This document shows, one piece after another, positions 15,944 to 26,230 of a stretch of DNA of 43,705 bases (position 1 is its first letter; every line of letters begins with the position of its first letter). Source of the stretch: Hyphomonadaceae bacterium. GTDB lineage: Bacteria; Pseudomonadota; Alphaproteobacteria; Caulobacterales; Aquidulcibacteraceae. The translations under genes and the position numbers were made by a program. The notes under the pieces were generated by a model. The model had not been told where the DNA came from. It saw only the letters and a list, made by a program, of their open reading frames with translations, and did no database searches. Location: positions 1 to 43,705 of the forward strand of contig JAJTGP010000007.1 in assembly GCA_021299265.1 (NCBI GenBank), written 5' to 3'.

Positions 15944-17223
15944 TTCGCATCCCCTGATTTTGGAGCTGTCACCGCACGCGCAATGGGCTTCGCCGTCACA
16001 AAGACATCCATTTGCTGACCGACAAAGGCCTGTCTGCCAGCGGGATTGAACGAATAGATCACCTCCACTACACGGGTATCGACCCGTTCTGCCCCGCCAT
16101 TGAGGTTCTTCTTCGGCATGGCTTGGGGTTCAAATCTGACGAAGGTCAAAGGAATGCGCTTGGAAGCATCCCCGCGCAGGCTTGCTTGAGCGGGTGCACC
16201 AGAAGCAATGCGGGCCGCATCTTCTTCATCAATCTGCACGCGGACATGCATCGGCGTGACCGCGCCCATGGCGACCAAGGGATCTGCCAACGTACCCGCA
16301 CTGGCAAACTCCCCCACCCGAATATTGAGACGCAGCACTTGGCCAGCAATGGGGGCGCGCACGATCAAGCGGTCCAGATCGGTAGAGACCACTTTGGCTT
16401 GTGCCGCTGCTTGAGCGGCACCGGCTTGAGCCGCTAGCGCTGCTTGTTGGCCTTCGGTGATCGAGGCCTTCGCACTGGCACTGGAGGCTTTTGCAGCAGC
16501 TAAACGGGCTTGCGCATCGCCAAGCCCACCGCGCGCAGACGTCAGGCCACCTTCGGCTTCTACCACCGCCCCGCGTGCCTGATCATAGCTGGCCTTGGCC
16601 CGTTCCATTGCGAATTTGGCGCGATCGCGTTCGTCGGTTGAGACCGCACGTGGATCAGAAATCGTTGCAAATAAGCCCAAGCGGGCTTGAGTATCCGCAA
16701 GCGCGAGGCGGGCGACATCAGCGGCAGCTTGCGCATTGGCCAAGCGCCCTTCGGCTTGGGTGAGAGCGCCTCGCGCCGTGGTGACACCGGCTTCAGCTTG
16801 GGCAATACCCGCCGCCGCATTGGCCGCATTGGCTTGTAAGGATGGCACACGGCTGGCGCTTGCCGCACTATTGGCGCGCGCCTGTTGAGCTGCAGCCAAT
16901 TGCGCTTCGAGACTGGCACCCAAGGCACGGCCGTCGAGGCGGAACAAGGGTGCTCCAGCGACGACTTGTTCACCCGGCTTTACATAGACCTCGCGGACGA
17001 CGCCGGACAATTCCGACCCCACCGCAATCACTTCGCTGGAGGGCTCAATCAGGCCCAGGGCGGCCACGACCGAGTTTTGATCATCCGGCGCGGTTGCAGG
17101 TTGGGCCGGTGGAGCCGCACCAGCTTTATCCGGCGGTGAGAGCGTTAAAACGGCAAATGCAATCAGGCCAGTCGCACCAATTGGCAAAACGAGGCGGCGT
17201 AAAAGTTGAGGAGTGACTTTCAT
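15940..17223 (-). CDS. periplasmic membrane fusion protein of ABC exporter (HlyD/DevB-like)
   Basis: A 427-residue adaptor with an N-terminal membrane anchor (about 12-27). A lipoyl half-motif SELSGVVREVYVKPGEQV comes at about 67-85, followed by a very long alanine-rich coiled-coil hairpin (about 100-290) and the second lipoyl half VRAPIAGQVLRLNIRVGEFA. It ends with a beta-barrel domain. The order and the ABC partners match DevB-type adaptors rather than RND ones. It starts 4 bases after the ATPase gene and overlaps the TolC-like gene by 4 bp. The unusually long hairpin should reach the outer-membrane channel. Confidence 0.9.
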   Translation of the reverse strand: MKVTPQLLRRLVLPIGATGLIAFAVLTLSPPDKAGAAPPAQPATAPDDQNSVVAALGLIEPSSEVIAVGSELSGVVREVYVKPGEQVVAGAPLFRLDGRALGASLEAQLAAAQQARANSAASASRVPSLQANAANAAAGIAQAEAGVTTARGALTQAEGRLANAQAAADVARLALADTQARLGLFATISDPRAVSTDERDRAKFAMERAKASYDQARGAVVEAEGGLTSARGGLGDAQARLAAAKASSASAKASITEGQQAALAAQAGAAQAAAQAKVVSTDLDRLIVRAPIAGQVLRLNIRVGEFASAGTLADPLVAMGAVTPMHVRVQIDEEDAARIASGAPAQASLRGDASKRIPLTFVRFEPQAMPKKNLNGGAERVDTRVVEVIYSFNPAGRQAFVGQQMDVFVTAKPIARAVTAPKSGDAK

Positions 17224-17227
17224 CTTC

Positions 17228-17947
17228 TTAGACCTTTTGGGGGAGGGATTGGGTAAGGCCGTCGTCGATCACACGTCCATCTTCCATGCGGATGATGCGG
17301 TCGGCGAAGGAAAAAATGCGGTCGTCATGGGTGACGACGAGGACCGCGCGATTGGGATCGTAAGCCGCTTCATCGAGCAAAGCCATAACAGCCTGCCCCG
17401 AAGCGGCATCAAGGGCGGCCGTCGGCTCGTCACACACCACCAAAGCGGGATTGTGCGACAGGGCACGTGCGATGGCCACGCGTTGTTGCTGGCCGCCGGA
17501 TAATTGGCGAGGGAATTTGGCTTTATGGGGCCCAAGCCCCAAATGGTCGAGCATGCGCCCAGATTGGGCGAGCGCATCTTCCCAAGCGACCCCATCTGAG
17601 ATCAGCGGAATGGCCGCATTCTCTGCCACGTTCAGGGTTGGGATCAGGTTATATTGCTGGAAGATAAAGCCGATCTTACGCCGCCGGAACCGCACGAGGT
17701 CGTCATTCTTCAAGCGGTCTAGGCGCTCATTCATTACGGTGACTGTGCCAGAGGTGGCCGACAAGGTGCCCGACAGGATTGAAAGCACCGTCGTCTTGCC
17801 GCAGCCCGATGGGCCAACCAGCATGGTCATTTTGCCGTAATCAATGCCCAAGGAGATGCCATGGAGAACCCGAATGACATCATTGCCACTGGGAAATTCC
17901 TTGATGACTTGATCAATCACCGCGGCTTGAGGGGAAATCAAAGTCAT
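17228..17947 (-). CDS. ABC transporter ATP-binding protein (MacB/DevA-like)
   Basis: A 239-residue ATPase with all key motifs: Walker [11 protein letters not shown]-loop region [12 protein letters not shown], signature [15 protein letters not shown], Walker [14 protein letters not shown] and switch histidine VVTHD. This belongs to the LolD/MacB/DevA group, which works with FtsX-like permeases to drive export from the periplasmic face. I chose the start at 17947, since a GGGGG-rich ribosome binding site lies just upstream and the permease stop is 4 bases away; the frame extends 11 codons further. It sits between permease and adaptor genes in the operon. Confidence 0.92.
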   Translation of the reverse strand: MTLISPQAAVIDQVIKEFPSGNDVIRVLHGISLGIDYGKMTMLVGPSGCGKTTVLSILSGTLSATSGTVTVMNERLDRLKNDDLVRFRRRKIGFIFQQYNLIPTLNVAENAAIPLISDGVAWEDALAQSGRMLDHLGLGPHKAKFPRQLSGGQQQRVAIARALSHNPALVVCDEPTAALDAASGQAVMALLDEAAYDPNRAVLVVTHDDRIFSFADRIIRMEDGRVIDDGLTQSLPQKV

Positions 17948-17951
17948 GCGC

Positions 17952-19136
17952 TTACCCCCGAAAAACGATGGCTGGATCAAGCTTCAGGACTTTGCGCACG
18001 CTGACATAAGCTGAGCCCAGAACGATAACCATCACCAATAAGGCGCTGCCACCAACAATCTCGCCCAAGGCTTTGAAGCCACGTAGACTGGGGTCGGCTT
18101 GCCCGAAATAAAGGAAGGCGGCAGTGCCCCCGATGCCAATGCCATAGCCGATAAAGCCAACCAGCAAGGCTTGACTCAACACCATCACCAAGATTTGCCG
18201 ATTGGTGACGCCGATGGCTTTAAGCGCCCCGAAATTCTTCAGGTTTTCGGCCACAAACATGGCCAAGGTCAGCGCTGTGATCACAACGGCAACCAGAATA
18301 CCAAGCCCGATGGCTGCCCCAAACGAGATGGGGATTCCGGTGTTTTCGATGATGAATTGCGTGCCCGCAGCCGCAAATTGCTGCCGTGTCAGGGCTTTCA
18401 AGCCGGTCACCTCGGTTATCCGCTTGGCAAGAGCTTCGGGTTCAATGCCGGGCTTGGCCTCAACCAGCACGAAGGACAATTTGTTGCGCTCAGGCGGGGT
18501 AATGGCAATCGCATCGGAGTATTTCATGTAGAGCGTGGGCAGACCGCTGAAATTGGTGAGAGAACTGGTAAGGCCAGTCACCACAATGCGATTGTCATTG
18601 ATCTCTACGGCCTCCCCGATGGGATCACGACCATCGGCCCAAATAAGATGGGTCGTATTGCCATCCAGAATGGCCGCATTGCGCCCGCGGATCGCGGCCA
18701 TGCTGTTGGTTAGATTCTCCTCTGGTAGGCCAACCATGGACTGATTGTCGACGCCCACCAACGTAACTGCAGCGATGTTGCCTTGCATGGTTTTCACCGT
18801 CGCGGCCGAGCGGGCATAGGGCACCGCCCACGCCACGCCATCGACTGAGCGCACCCGGTACAGGCTTTGATCGCTGATCGGCTGGCCTTGATCAGGCTGT
18901 TTCACGCGCGGGTCCATCACCCAGATTTGCGCTTGGCGCACATCGAGAACCGGATTGGCCCCCCATGTCAAAAGCCCTACAAAAATAGACGCCTGTTGGC
19001 TCATCAACAGGGTGGAAAATCCAATACCAAACACCAGCCCGAAATATTTGACCGGATCCCCCATCAGCATTTTGAGCGCAATGCCAATCATGCCGAGATA
19101 GGAGCGTTGCCCGGATTGAGTACCAAGAGAAACCAT
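17952..19136 (-). CDS. ABC transporter permease (FtsX/DevC-like)
   Basis: A 394-residue inner-membrane protein with four helices: one near residues 30-50, then a periplasmic domain of about 200 residues, then three helices from about 275 onward (GAAIGLGILVAVVITALTLA, LVMVLSQALLVGFIGYGIGI, and one near the C-terminus). NLKNFGALKAIGVTNRQI is the cytosolic coupling segment of FtsX-type permeases. DevC-like permeases have this layout. It is the first gene of the exporter operon and is transcribed away from the TetR gene across a 143-base region that carries operator-like palindromes. A downstream start is possible. Confidence 0.88.
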   Translation of the reverse strand: MVSLGTQSGQRSYLGMIGIALKMLMGDPVKYFGLVFGIGFSTLLMSQQASIFVGLLTWGANPVLDVRQAQIWVMDPRVKQPDQGQPISDQSLYRVRSVDGVAWAVPYARSAATVKTMQGNIAAVTLVGVDNQSMVGLPEENLTNSMAAIRGRNAAILDGNTTHLIWADGRDPIGEAVEINDNRIVVTGLTSSLTNFSGLPTLYMKYSDAIAITPPERNKLSFVLVEAKPGIEPEALAKRITEVTGLKALTRQQFAAAGTQFIIENTGIPISFGAAIGLGILVAVVITALTLAMFVAENLKNFGALKAIGVTNRQILVMVLSQALLVGFIGYGIGIGGTAAFLYFGQADPSLRGFKALGEIVGGSALLVMVIVLGSAYVSVRKVLKLDPAIVFRG

Positions 19137-19223
19137 GAGACTGCTTCTAAGTTAAGGTTTGCATTCGTCGTTCTTGCCGTGCCCAGACCCACCTGAAAAA
19201 GCGTGTCAGGGCGCTGGCAATTT

Positions 19224-19247
19224 CTGAACCGAACTGTTAAGTTCAGT
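19224..19247. promoter_or_regulatory. upstream TetR operator candidate (imperfect)
   Basis: CTGAAC at 19224-19229 and GTTCAG at 19241-19246 form an inverted pair 11 bases apart, with a nested GAACT/AGTTC repeat between 19231 and 19244. The half sites are the same as in the perfect palindrome at 19265-19279. Both lie in the divergent region between the exporter operon and the TetR gene, so binding here could repress both directions. Confidence 0.55.
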
Positions 19248-19264
19248 AAGTAGGCCATCAATTA

Positions 19265-19279
19265 ACTGAACGGTTCAGT
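19265..19279. promoter_or_regulatory. TetR operator candidate, perfect 15-bp palindrome
   Basis: ACTGAACGGTTCAGT is a perfect palindrome around a central G. It ends exactly one base before the first ATG (19280) of the TetR frame. Autoregulation by a bound TetR dimer is the natural reading. If the true start is the downstream ATG at 19346, the operator would instead sit over the promoter or early leader. Confidence 0.7.
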
Positions 19280-19954
19280 ATGTCAAGAGACTTGGAACAA
19301 AGAAATTCTGATTTGGAAACGTCGGGCCAGACGCAGTCTGCCCGTATGGGCCGGCCTGTCGACTTAGCCAAGGAAGCCAAAATTCTGGAAGCCGCCAAAA
19401 ATGCCTTCCTCGAAAACCCCTATGACCGCATTAGTATGGACGCTTTAGCGGCGCGCGCCGGGGTATCTAAAGTCACGCTTTACGCAAAATATAAGTCAAA
19501 GGATCAATTGTTTGTGGCGGCCATGAGTGTTGGCTGCAGCCCGATCTATGAAAATGCCAAGCTGGAAGTGGAAGCGGGCAAGCCCTTGGCGGAAACCTTG
19601 GAACGGCTGGGCATCAACTTCATCAAAATGATGCTAAACCCTGAAATCTCGGCCCTGCATGGGGTCATGATGCAGGCGTTGGCAACCCAGCCAGAATTAC
19701 CGCGCGCCTTTTATGAGCGGGTTGTGCATCGCTCAACCACTGTCTTGGCTGAGGTGCTCTCCATCGCGGACAAACGCGGCGAGATTGCGTGCGATCAACC
19801 CTATTTGGCTGCTGTGCAATATATCGCCATGGTGCAGGGGGAGTTCCGCTATAAGCAAGAGCTCGGCGTCACGCGTGGCGTCGACGAGGATGAGTTGACT
19901 TTATTTGTGAAATCCTGTGTGCGGGTCTTTTTGCGCGGTTGGCGCAAGGATTAG
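19280..19954 (+). CDS. TetR/AcrR-family transcriptional regulator
   Basis: A 224-residue repressor-type protein. The helix-turn-helix domain covers about residues 28-75, with ILEAAKNAFLENPYDRISMD and ALAARAGVSKVTLYAKYKSK, typical of TetR proteins. The all-helical C-terminal ligand domain matches the AcrR C-terminal type (ALHGVMMQALATQPELPRAF). It is divergent from the ABC exporter operon and very likely controls it, with the effector perhaps the exported compound. The first ATG directly follows an operator-like palindrome and has a poor ribosome binding site; MGRPVDLAKE at 19346 is an alternative start that fits the usual R/G-R-P beginning of the domain. The stop overlaps the convergent mtnP stop by 4 bp. 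Confidence 0.9.
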   Translation: MSRDLEQRNSDLETSGQTQSARMGRPVDLAKEAKILEAAKNAFLENPYDRISMDALAARAGVSKVTLYAKYKSKDQLFVAAMSVGCSPIYENAKLEVEAGKPLAETLERLGINFIKMMLNPEISALHGVMMQALATQPELPRAFYERVVHRSTTVLAEVLSIADKRGEIACDQPYLAAVQYIAMVQGEFRYKQELGVTRGVDEDELTLFVKSCVRVFLRGWRKD

Positions 19955-20814
19955 AGCACCCGCCCCGCCACGGCGGATAATTTGGCCAGAAGCGCAGGGT
20001 CTCGTGCCTCTGGGGCTGTGATCAGCGCGAAGTCCAAACATGTATCAATTGGAGAGGGCGTCCGTTCAATCGATTTGAGCGCGCGCGCCAAATCGGCCAC
20101 CAAGGCCTTTGCCTTGGTTGAATTGGCGTGCATGACCTCTAGAATAGCCGAAACCTCAACCGCGGCATGGTCCTCATTCCAACAATCATAGTCTGTCACC
20201 ATGCAAACTGATGCATAGGGCAATTCCGCTTCCCGGGCGAGCTTGGCTTCGGGCATATTGGTCATGCCAATCACTGAACAGCCCCATGAGCGGTAAAGGT
20301 TGCTCTCGGCCAAAGTCGAGAATTGTGGGCCTTCCATCACGAGATAGGTACCGCCCTCGGTCACATCCGCGCCAGAGCGACGCGCCGCTTCTGCGGCAAG
20401 CCCGGCCAAACGCGGGCAAATGGGATGGGCTACCGACACATGGGCAACAAGGCCTGTGCCATAAAAGCTTTTGGGCCGCGCAAAGGTGCGGTCGATGAAT
20501 TGATCCACCACGACAAAATGACCCGGCGGCAGTTCTTCCTTGAGGGAGCCGACGGCGGAAATGGACAAAACATCCGTCACCCCTGCCCGCTTCAGGACGT
20601 CAATATTGGCGCGGCTATTGAGTTCAGACGGGGAGATACGATGCCCACGGCCGTGGCGCGGCAAAAATACCACTCTTTGGCCGTCCAATTCGGCATCGAA
20701 AATTTGATCGGAAGGCTCCCCCCACGGGCTCTCGATGGTCCGCCATTCCCCAGACAGGCCCGGGATATCATACAGCCCGGAACCACCAATCACACCCAAA
20801 ACCCAGTTTGACAT
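19951..20814 (-). CDS. mtnP: S-methyl-5'-thioadenosine phosphorylase
   Basis: Cleaves methylthioadenosine with phosphate to adenine and methylthioribose-1-phosphate in methionine salvage. The 287 residues begin VLGVIGGSGLYD, the phosphate-binding start of the family, followed by FLPRHGRGHRISPSELNSRA (phosphate and ribose contacts) and VMEGPQFSTLAES. SVIGMTNMPEAKLAREAELP and CMVTDYDCW are the purine-site segments; the aspartate in TDYD suits 6-aminopurines as in MTAP. It is the last gene of a run with the P450 and an unknown exported protein, only 5 bases after the latter. Downstream salvage genes are not in the window. Confidence 0.94.
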   Translation of the reverse strand: MSNWVLGVIGGSGLYDIPGLSGEWRTIESPWGEPSDQIFDAELDGQRVVFLPRHGRGHRISPSELNSRANIDVLKRAGVTDVLSISAVGSLKEELPPGHFVVVDQFIDRTFARPKSFYGTGLVAHVSVAHPICPRLAGLAAEAARRSGADVTEGGTYLVMEGPQFSTLAESNLYRSWGCSVIGMTNMPEAKLAREAELPYASVCMVTDYDCWNEDHAAVEVSAILEVMHANSTKAKALVADLARALKSIERTPSPIDTCLDFALITAPEARDPALLAKLSAVAGRVL

Positions 20815-20819
20815 TTAGC

Positions 20820-21500
20820 TTAACCCTCTTTGCGCCAACGCGTTACATCACGGCGGCAGGCCTCTAACGTGGCCAAGCGGCGTTGCATCACGGCATTTGG
20901 ATTTTTTGCGCCCGCAAGCTCGCGCTGGCCCTGGCGGGCAAAGGCATCATAATCGGCACGAAAGCGGGGCTCACCGCGTACAGTCGAGGCCGCCAATACC
21001 ATGGGCTGCATCGCGTCACTCAACGCCATGATCTCACGCGCGACCCCGACAACTTGCTTGGGTGCCCCAGGCCGGCTGGCTTGAATGCGGGTGATCGCGC
21101 CCATGAAGTCCGCAGTCCCATAGCATTGTACCAAGCGGGTATAATCGCGCGAAACATCAAAATTTGGCGCAATTTCCCGAGCAATCTCAGCAGGCGTCAG
21201 CGGGCCACGCGGCGCAGCAGGTGGCATAGCCATGGCTGGACTGGATAAGGCTGGCAGTGTCGTGTCTGCCGTAGCTGCAGACGCCGCATTTGGGTTAAAC
21301 TCCTGCGGCAACTCAAATTGCTTCGTCTCAAGCGGCGCAATCATCGGCGCCGCGGGTGCTTTACGGCCAAGATTGACCGTTACCTCTGGCACAGGGTCTT
21401 GAGCAGCGGCTATAGGTGCCGGGTCTTGAGCTTGAGCATTCGCCCAATCGACTGGCCCCGCTGCCAGCGTGAGAATAATCGCAAGAGGTGCAAAACGCAT
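20820..21500 (-). CDS. unknown exported protein
   Basis: A 226-residue protein not assigned to a family. A signal peptide is clear (MRFAPLAIILTLAAGPVDWA, cleavage near ANAQA). Then comes a proline/alanine-rich low-complexity linker to about residue 100. A helical C-terminal domain of about 120 residues carries two cysteines (RLVQCYG and LEACRRD) that could form a disulfide. The tail ends in basic residues. The ATG at 21500 lies 2 bases after the P450 stop; a TTG two codons earlier overlaps that stop. It is cotranscribed with the P450 and mtnP, but no functional link is obvious. Confidence 0.8.
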   Translation of the reverse strand: MRFAPLAIILTLAAGPVDWANAQAQDPAPIAAAQDPVPEVTVNLGRKAPAAPMIAPLETKQFELPQEFNPNAASAATADTTLPALSSPAMAMPPAAPRGPLTPAEIAREIAPNFDVSRDYTRLVQCYGTADFMGAITRIQASRPGAPKQVVGVAREIMALSDAMQPMVLAASTVRGEPRFRADYDAFARQGQRELAGAKNPNAVMQRRLATLEACRRDVTRWRKEG

Positions 21501-21502
21501 GT

Positions 21503-22789
21503 TCAATCCATTACATAGCGGATTGGCAGGTTCTTAAGCCCGCCAACAAAATTGGCTTCCGATAGCTTGGGTTCACCTGCAAATTCGACGGATTTGAGGC
21601 GCGGCAGTAATTCTTCCCAGAATATCCGCATCTCCAATTTGGCCAAATGCTGACCTAAGCACAAGTGCGCGCCATAGCCAAAGGCCAAATGCTTGTTCGG
21701 CGTCCGATCAATCCGGAACGCATAAGGGTCGTCAAACACTTCTTCGTCGCGATTGCCCGACGGATAGGACAACATCAGCCAATCGCCCTTTTTGATCGTT
21801 TGACCGCGCAACTCATAGTCTGCGGTGGCTGAGCGCATGAAATGACGCACCGGCGTCGCCCAACGGATCGATTCATCCACCAAGCCATGGATCAGATTTG
21901 GATCTTTCTGAACGGCTGCCAATTGGTCGGGATTTTCGATCAAGCCAAACAGGCCCGCAGCGGTCGAAGACGAGGTGGTATCATGGCCAGCCGTGGCGAT
22001 AATGGTGTAATAGCTGACGGCTTCAAACGCGCCAATTGGCTCTCCATCCATCTTAGCATTGGCAATCACGGTCGCGACGTCTTCAGTTGGGTTGGCCCGG
22101 CGCGCCTCTGTGATTTGGTTGAAATACATAAAGAAGTCCATCAGGACGGCTTGGATATCGGCCAAGGCTTTTTGTTCGTCTTGAAGCTCGCCGCCCGAGC
22201 GGTTCATTTCCGGGTCCTGCGCCCCGAACAATTCCTGGGTGAGCTTCAACATACGAGGCTCATCCACTTCTGGGACGCCCAGAATCTCCATGATGACGCG
22301 CAACGGGAAAAAGAGTGCGATATCATTCAAAAAGTCACACTGCCCACCCATGCCAGCCATTTTGTCGACATAGATGCGGGCGATTTTGCGGATTTGATCC
22401 TCAAGCTTGCGCAAATTCTGCGGCATAAACCAAGCTTGGGTCATCACACGGAACTTCGGGTGATCCGGCGCGTCCATTTGTACCAGAGTCCGGATCAAAT
22501 GTGGGGAGCCGCCGGTCTGTTTGCGCACCTTTTCATCCACCGACTTAGTCGTCAGGGTAGTTGGCAATTCGCCGCTCAAAAACAGGTCGTTCTGACGACT
22601 GATTTCCAAAATGTCGGCGTGCTTTGATACAAACCAGAATGGTTCAAAATCAGACATCTGGGTCTTGGCCAACGGAAAGTCGGTGCGGATTTTCGCAAAC
22701 GTGGCGTCCATGACGGCTTGATCTGCATAGGTCTTTGGACTGACCACGGCACGCGACAGCTCTTCTGGTAGAGTTGGATCTGCAGACAT
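21503..22789 (-). CDS. cytochrome P450
   Basis: A 428-residue soluble bacterial P450. The I-helix oxygen-activation motif AGHDTTSSS is near residue 245, the ExxR of the K-helix is ESIRW near 285, and the heme-binding loop FGYGAHLCLGQHLAK near 370 carries the thiolate cysteine. There is no membrane anchor, so it needs separate ferredoxin and reductase partners, which are not in this window. The N-terminal region resembles the group that includes terpene- and sterol-oxidising bacterial P450s, but the substrate cannot be fixed. GGGAG lies 9 bases before the ATG. It is the first gene of a three-gene operon with the exported protein and mtnP. Confidence 0.92.
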   Translation of the reverse strand: MSADPTLPEELSRAVVSPKTYADQAVMDATFAKIRTDFPLAKTQMSDFEPFWFVSKHADILEISRQNDLFLSGELPTTLTTKSVDEKVRKQTGGSPHLIRTLVQMDAPDHPKFRVMTQAWFMPQNLRKLEDQIRKIARIYVDKMAGMGGQCDFLNDIALFFPLRVIMEILGVPEVDEPRMLKLTQELFGAQDPEMNRSGGELQDEQKALADIQAVLMDFFMYFNQITEARRANPTEDVATVIANAKMDGEPIGAFEAVSYYTIIATAGHDTTSSSTAAGLFGLIENPDQLAAVQKDPNLIHGLVDESIRWATPVRHFMRSATADYELRGQTIKKGDWLMLSYPSGNRDEEVFDDPYAFRIDRTPNKHLAFGYGAHLCLGQHLAKLEMRIFWEELLPRLKSVEFAGEPKLSEANFVGGLKNLPIRYVMD

Positions 22790-22923
22790 CGCTTAAGCTC
22801 CCTGTATGGCCTTTTATGACTGGGCCTTATTACCGGGACGATGTGACGGACTGGCTGCACGGGTCAAGGGCACCCGCACAGATTTGATGTGATGCCCGCC
22901 TGCAGGCGATAGGTTTGCATCGC

Positions 22924-23676
22924 TCAAGACGCGTTGAGGTCCTGCTCCGCAAGGATCCGCAAGCCGCCATCTTTGAGCTCAAAGAAATAGGCTTGGTTCA
23001 TCAATTTACATGGCTTCTCTGAGTTAAGCTCACATTCTTCCCCGGTGAGGCGAATGCCATTCAGCTTGTAATCAAACTTGATTTTATTGCCGGAAATGAT
23101 CTTCAAAACCACGTCAGCAGGTTCTGACGGGATCAGATCGCCGGGGGTCACTTCATAGGGCGTTTGGGGAATGGGGGATAAGCCTTGCAAGCGAGCGCTA
23201 TAGATGCGCAAGCCACGGTCAATCGATTCAGTGATATAGCCCGCATCAAACGTTCCATCCTTATTGATGTCACGGAAACATTGGGCACGCCGCAAACCCT
23301 GATCGGGCAAGACTGGGGTGCAGTAACCCACACCATTGTCGAGTTGGACCTCAAACAAAATGGTGCCCGCGGGAACAGATTGAGGATAGCTGCCACGACG
23401 CGGAATCGTATTGATCTTCAAGCGCGCCGTATTGGTCACATGCACCTCAAAGCGGGCGATAACGTCGCCTGGGCGAATAATCTCATCAACTTTGCTGGTC
23501 GTGACCAGAGTTGCATTGAACCGGAAATCCGTCACAGGCATTTGTAACAGCTTGCCCTCCGCCGCGCGTTCATTCGCCGTAGCCGCGCGGTCTGCATAAC
23601 TAGGGCCTGTCATAGCTGCCGTTGCGCCAAGCGCGAGGGCTAGTGCCCAGCGAAATGTCTTGCTAAAATATGTCAT
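22924..23676 (-). CDS. unknown exported protein
   Basis: A 250-residue secreted protein of no family I recognise. The N-terminus is a signal peptide (FRWALALALGATAAM, cleavage near SYADRA). The body is beta-rich and has four cysteines, likely two disulfides (VGYCTPVL/RAQCFRD and EECELNSEKPC). DINKDGTFDAGY is like an isolated EF-hand or dockerin calcium loop. GAGGG 7 bases upstream supports the start at 23676; the open frame continues 15 codons further upstream. It stands alone, with about 130 bases before the P450 start and 230 bases after the membrane protein gene. Confidence 0.8.
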   Translation of the reverse strand: MTYFSKTFRWALALALGATAAMTGPSYADRAATANERAAEGKLLQMPVTDFRFNATLVTTSKVDEIIRPGDVIARFEVHVTNTARLKINTIPRRGSYPQSVPAGTILFEVQLDNGVGYCTPVLPDQGLRRAQCFRDINKDGTFDAGYITESIDRGLRIYSARLQGLSPIPQTPYEVTPGDLIPSEPADVVLKIISGNKIKFDYKLNGIRLTGEECELNSEKPCKLMNQAYFFELKDGGLRILAEQDLNAS

Positions 23677-23905
23677 CCAATAACCCTCTAAGCCGATGGG
23701 CCGCACGCTGTGCTGCGCCAATTACGCGGATCAAAGGGGGATCACTTGGCTGTATCGGCGCGTTGCCGACCGCATATGCCACCCCCGTGACGCCCATTAC
23801 AGGACATAGGGATGACCGACCTCAATTGCCAATTACAAAGAGGTAAGTTTCTGAAGTTTAACGTCTAGGTGGCTGTGAAAATCGCCCGACCAATTGTCGG
23901 TCACC

Positions 23906-24310
23906 CTATAATTTCAGGACCGACGTAATCGGCCAGACGGCAATTGCAAGCCCGATAATCACCTCAATGGCAACCGATCGCACGACGTGGCTGTGCTGGG
24001 TATTGCTGTCCATGCTGTAGGATAAACAACGACCCAGAGCGGTGAAGAACCAACCTGCAGCGAGTACGCTACACGCCGCGATACCTGCTTCCTTGCCCCA
24101 GAAAACCATGAAGGCTAAGGCCGACAAATGTAGGCCTAAAAACATCCCACCAAACGTCGCGCGAAACTCAGCATAACCTTCGGGCTGGCCATTCTCTGGC
24201 TGAAGCCGCACCAGCCGCCCCGCCCACATCGGATCAAACATGCCTTTAACGCCAAGCCCTGCACCAAAAGCGAGGGTTCCAGCCGAAATATAAAAAACGA
24301 TATCATACAT
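23906..24310 (-). CDS. small integral membrane protein, DUF4345-like
   Basis: A 134-residue protein with four predicted membrane helices. GYAEFRATFGGMFLGLHLSA in the second quarter recalls the conserved segment of small DUF4345-type membrane proteins, but this resemblance is only approximate. The start at 24310 is chosen because GAGG stands 8 bases upstream; an ATG six bases earlier is too close to it. It is divergent from the DUF1801 gene with about 90 bases between them. Function unknown. Confidence 0.7.
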   Translation of the reverse strand: MYDIVFYISAGTLAFGAGLGVKGMFDPMWAGRLVRLQPENGQPEGYAEFRATFGGMFLGLHLSALAFMVFWGKEAGIAACSVLAAGWFFTALGRCLSYSMDSNTQHSHVVRSVAIEVIIGLAIAVWPITSVLKL

Positions 24311-24401
24311 AGGCATAGCCTCGAAAGGTACTAGGTGATTTTTGATCCCCATCAGATATAATCATTAAACGTAAAATTTCTTCCAACAGGAGTGTATAAG
24401 G

Positions 24402-26107
<1,706 letters not shown>

Positions 26108-26230
26108 CTAAGTTGTTACGCGCCCCTGATAGCGCGCGTTGCACGCGCCTGAAAGAGCGCGCGCGCAGACAAGCCAATCAGACTGCCCGTCCAACTCGAC
26201 AAAAACCGTTACGGGCTCTATCTCGCGGGC

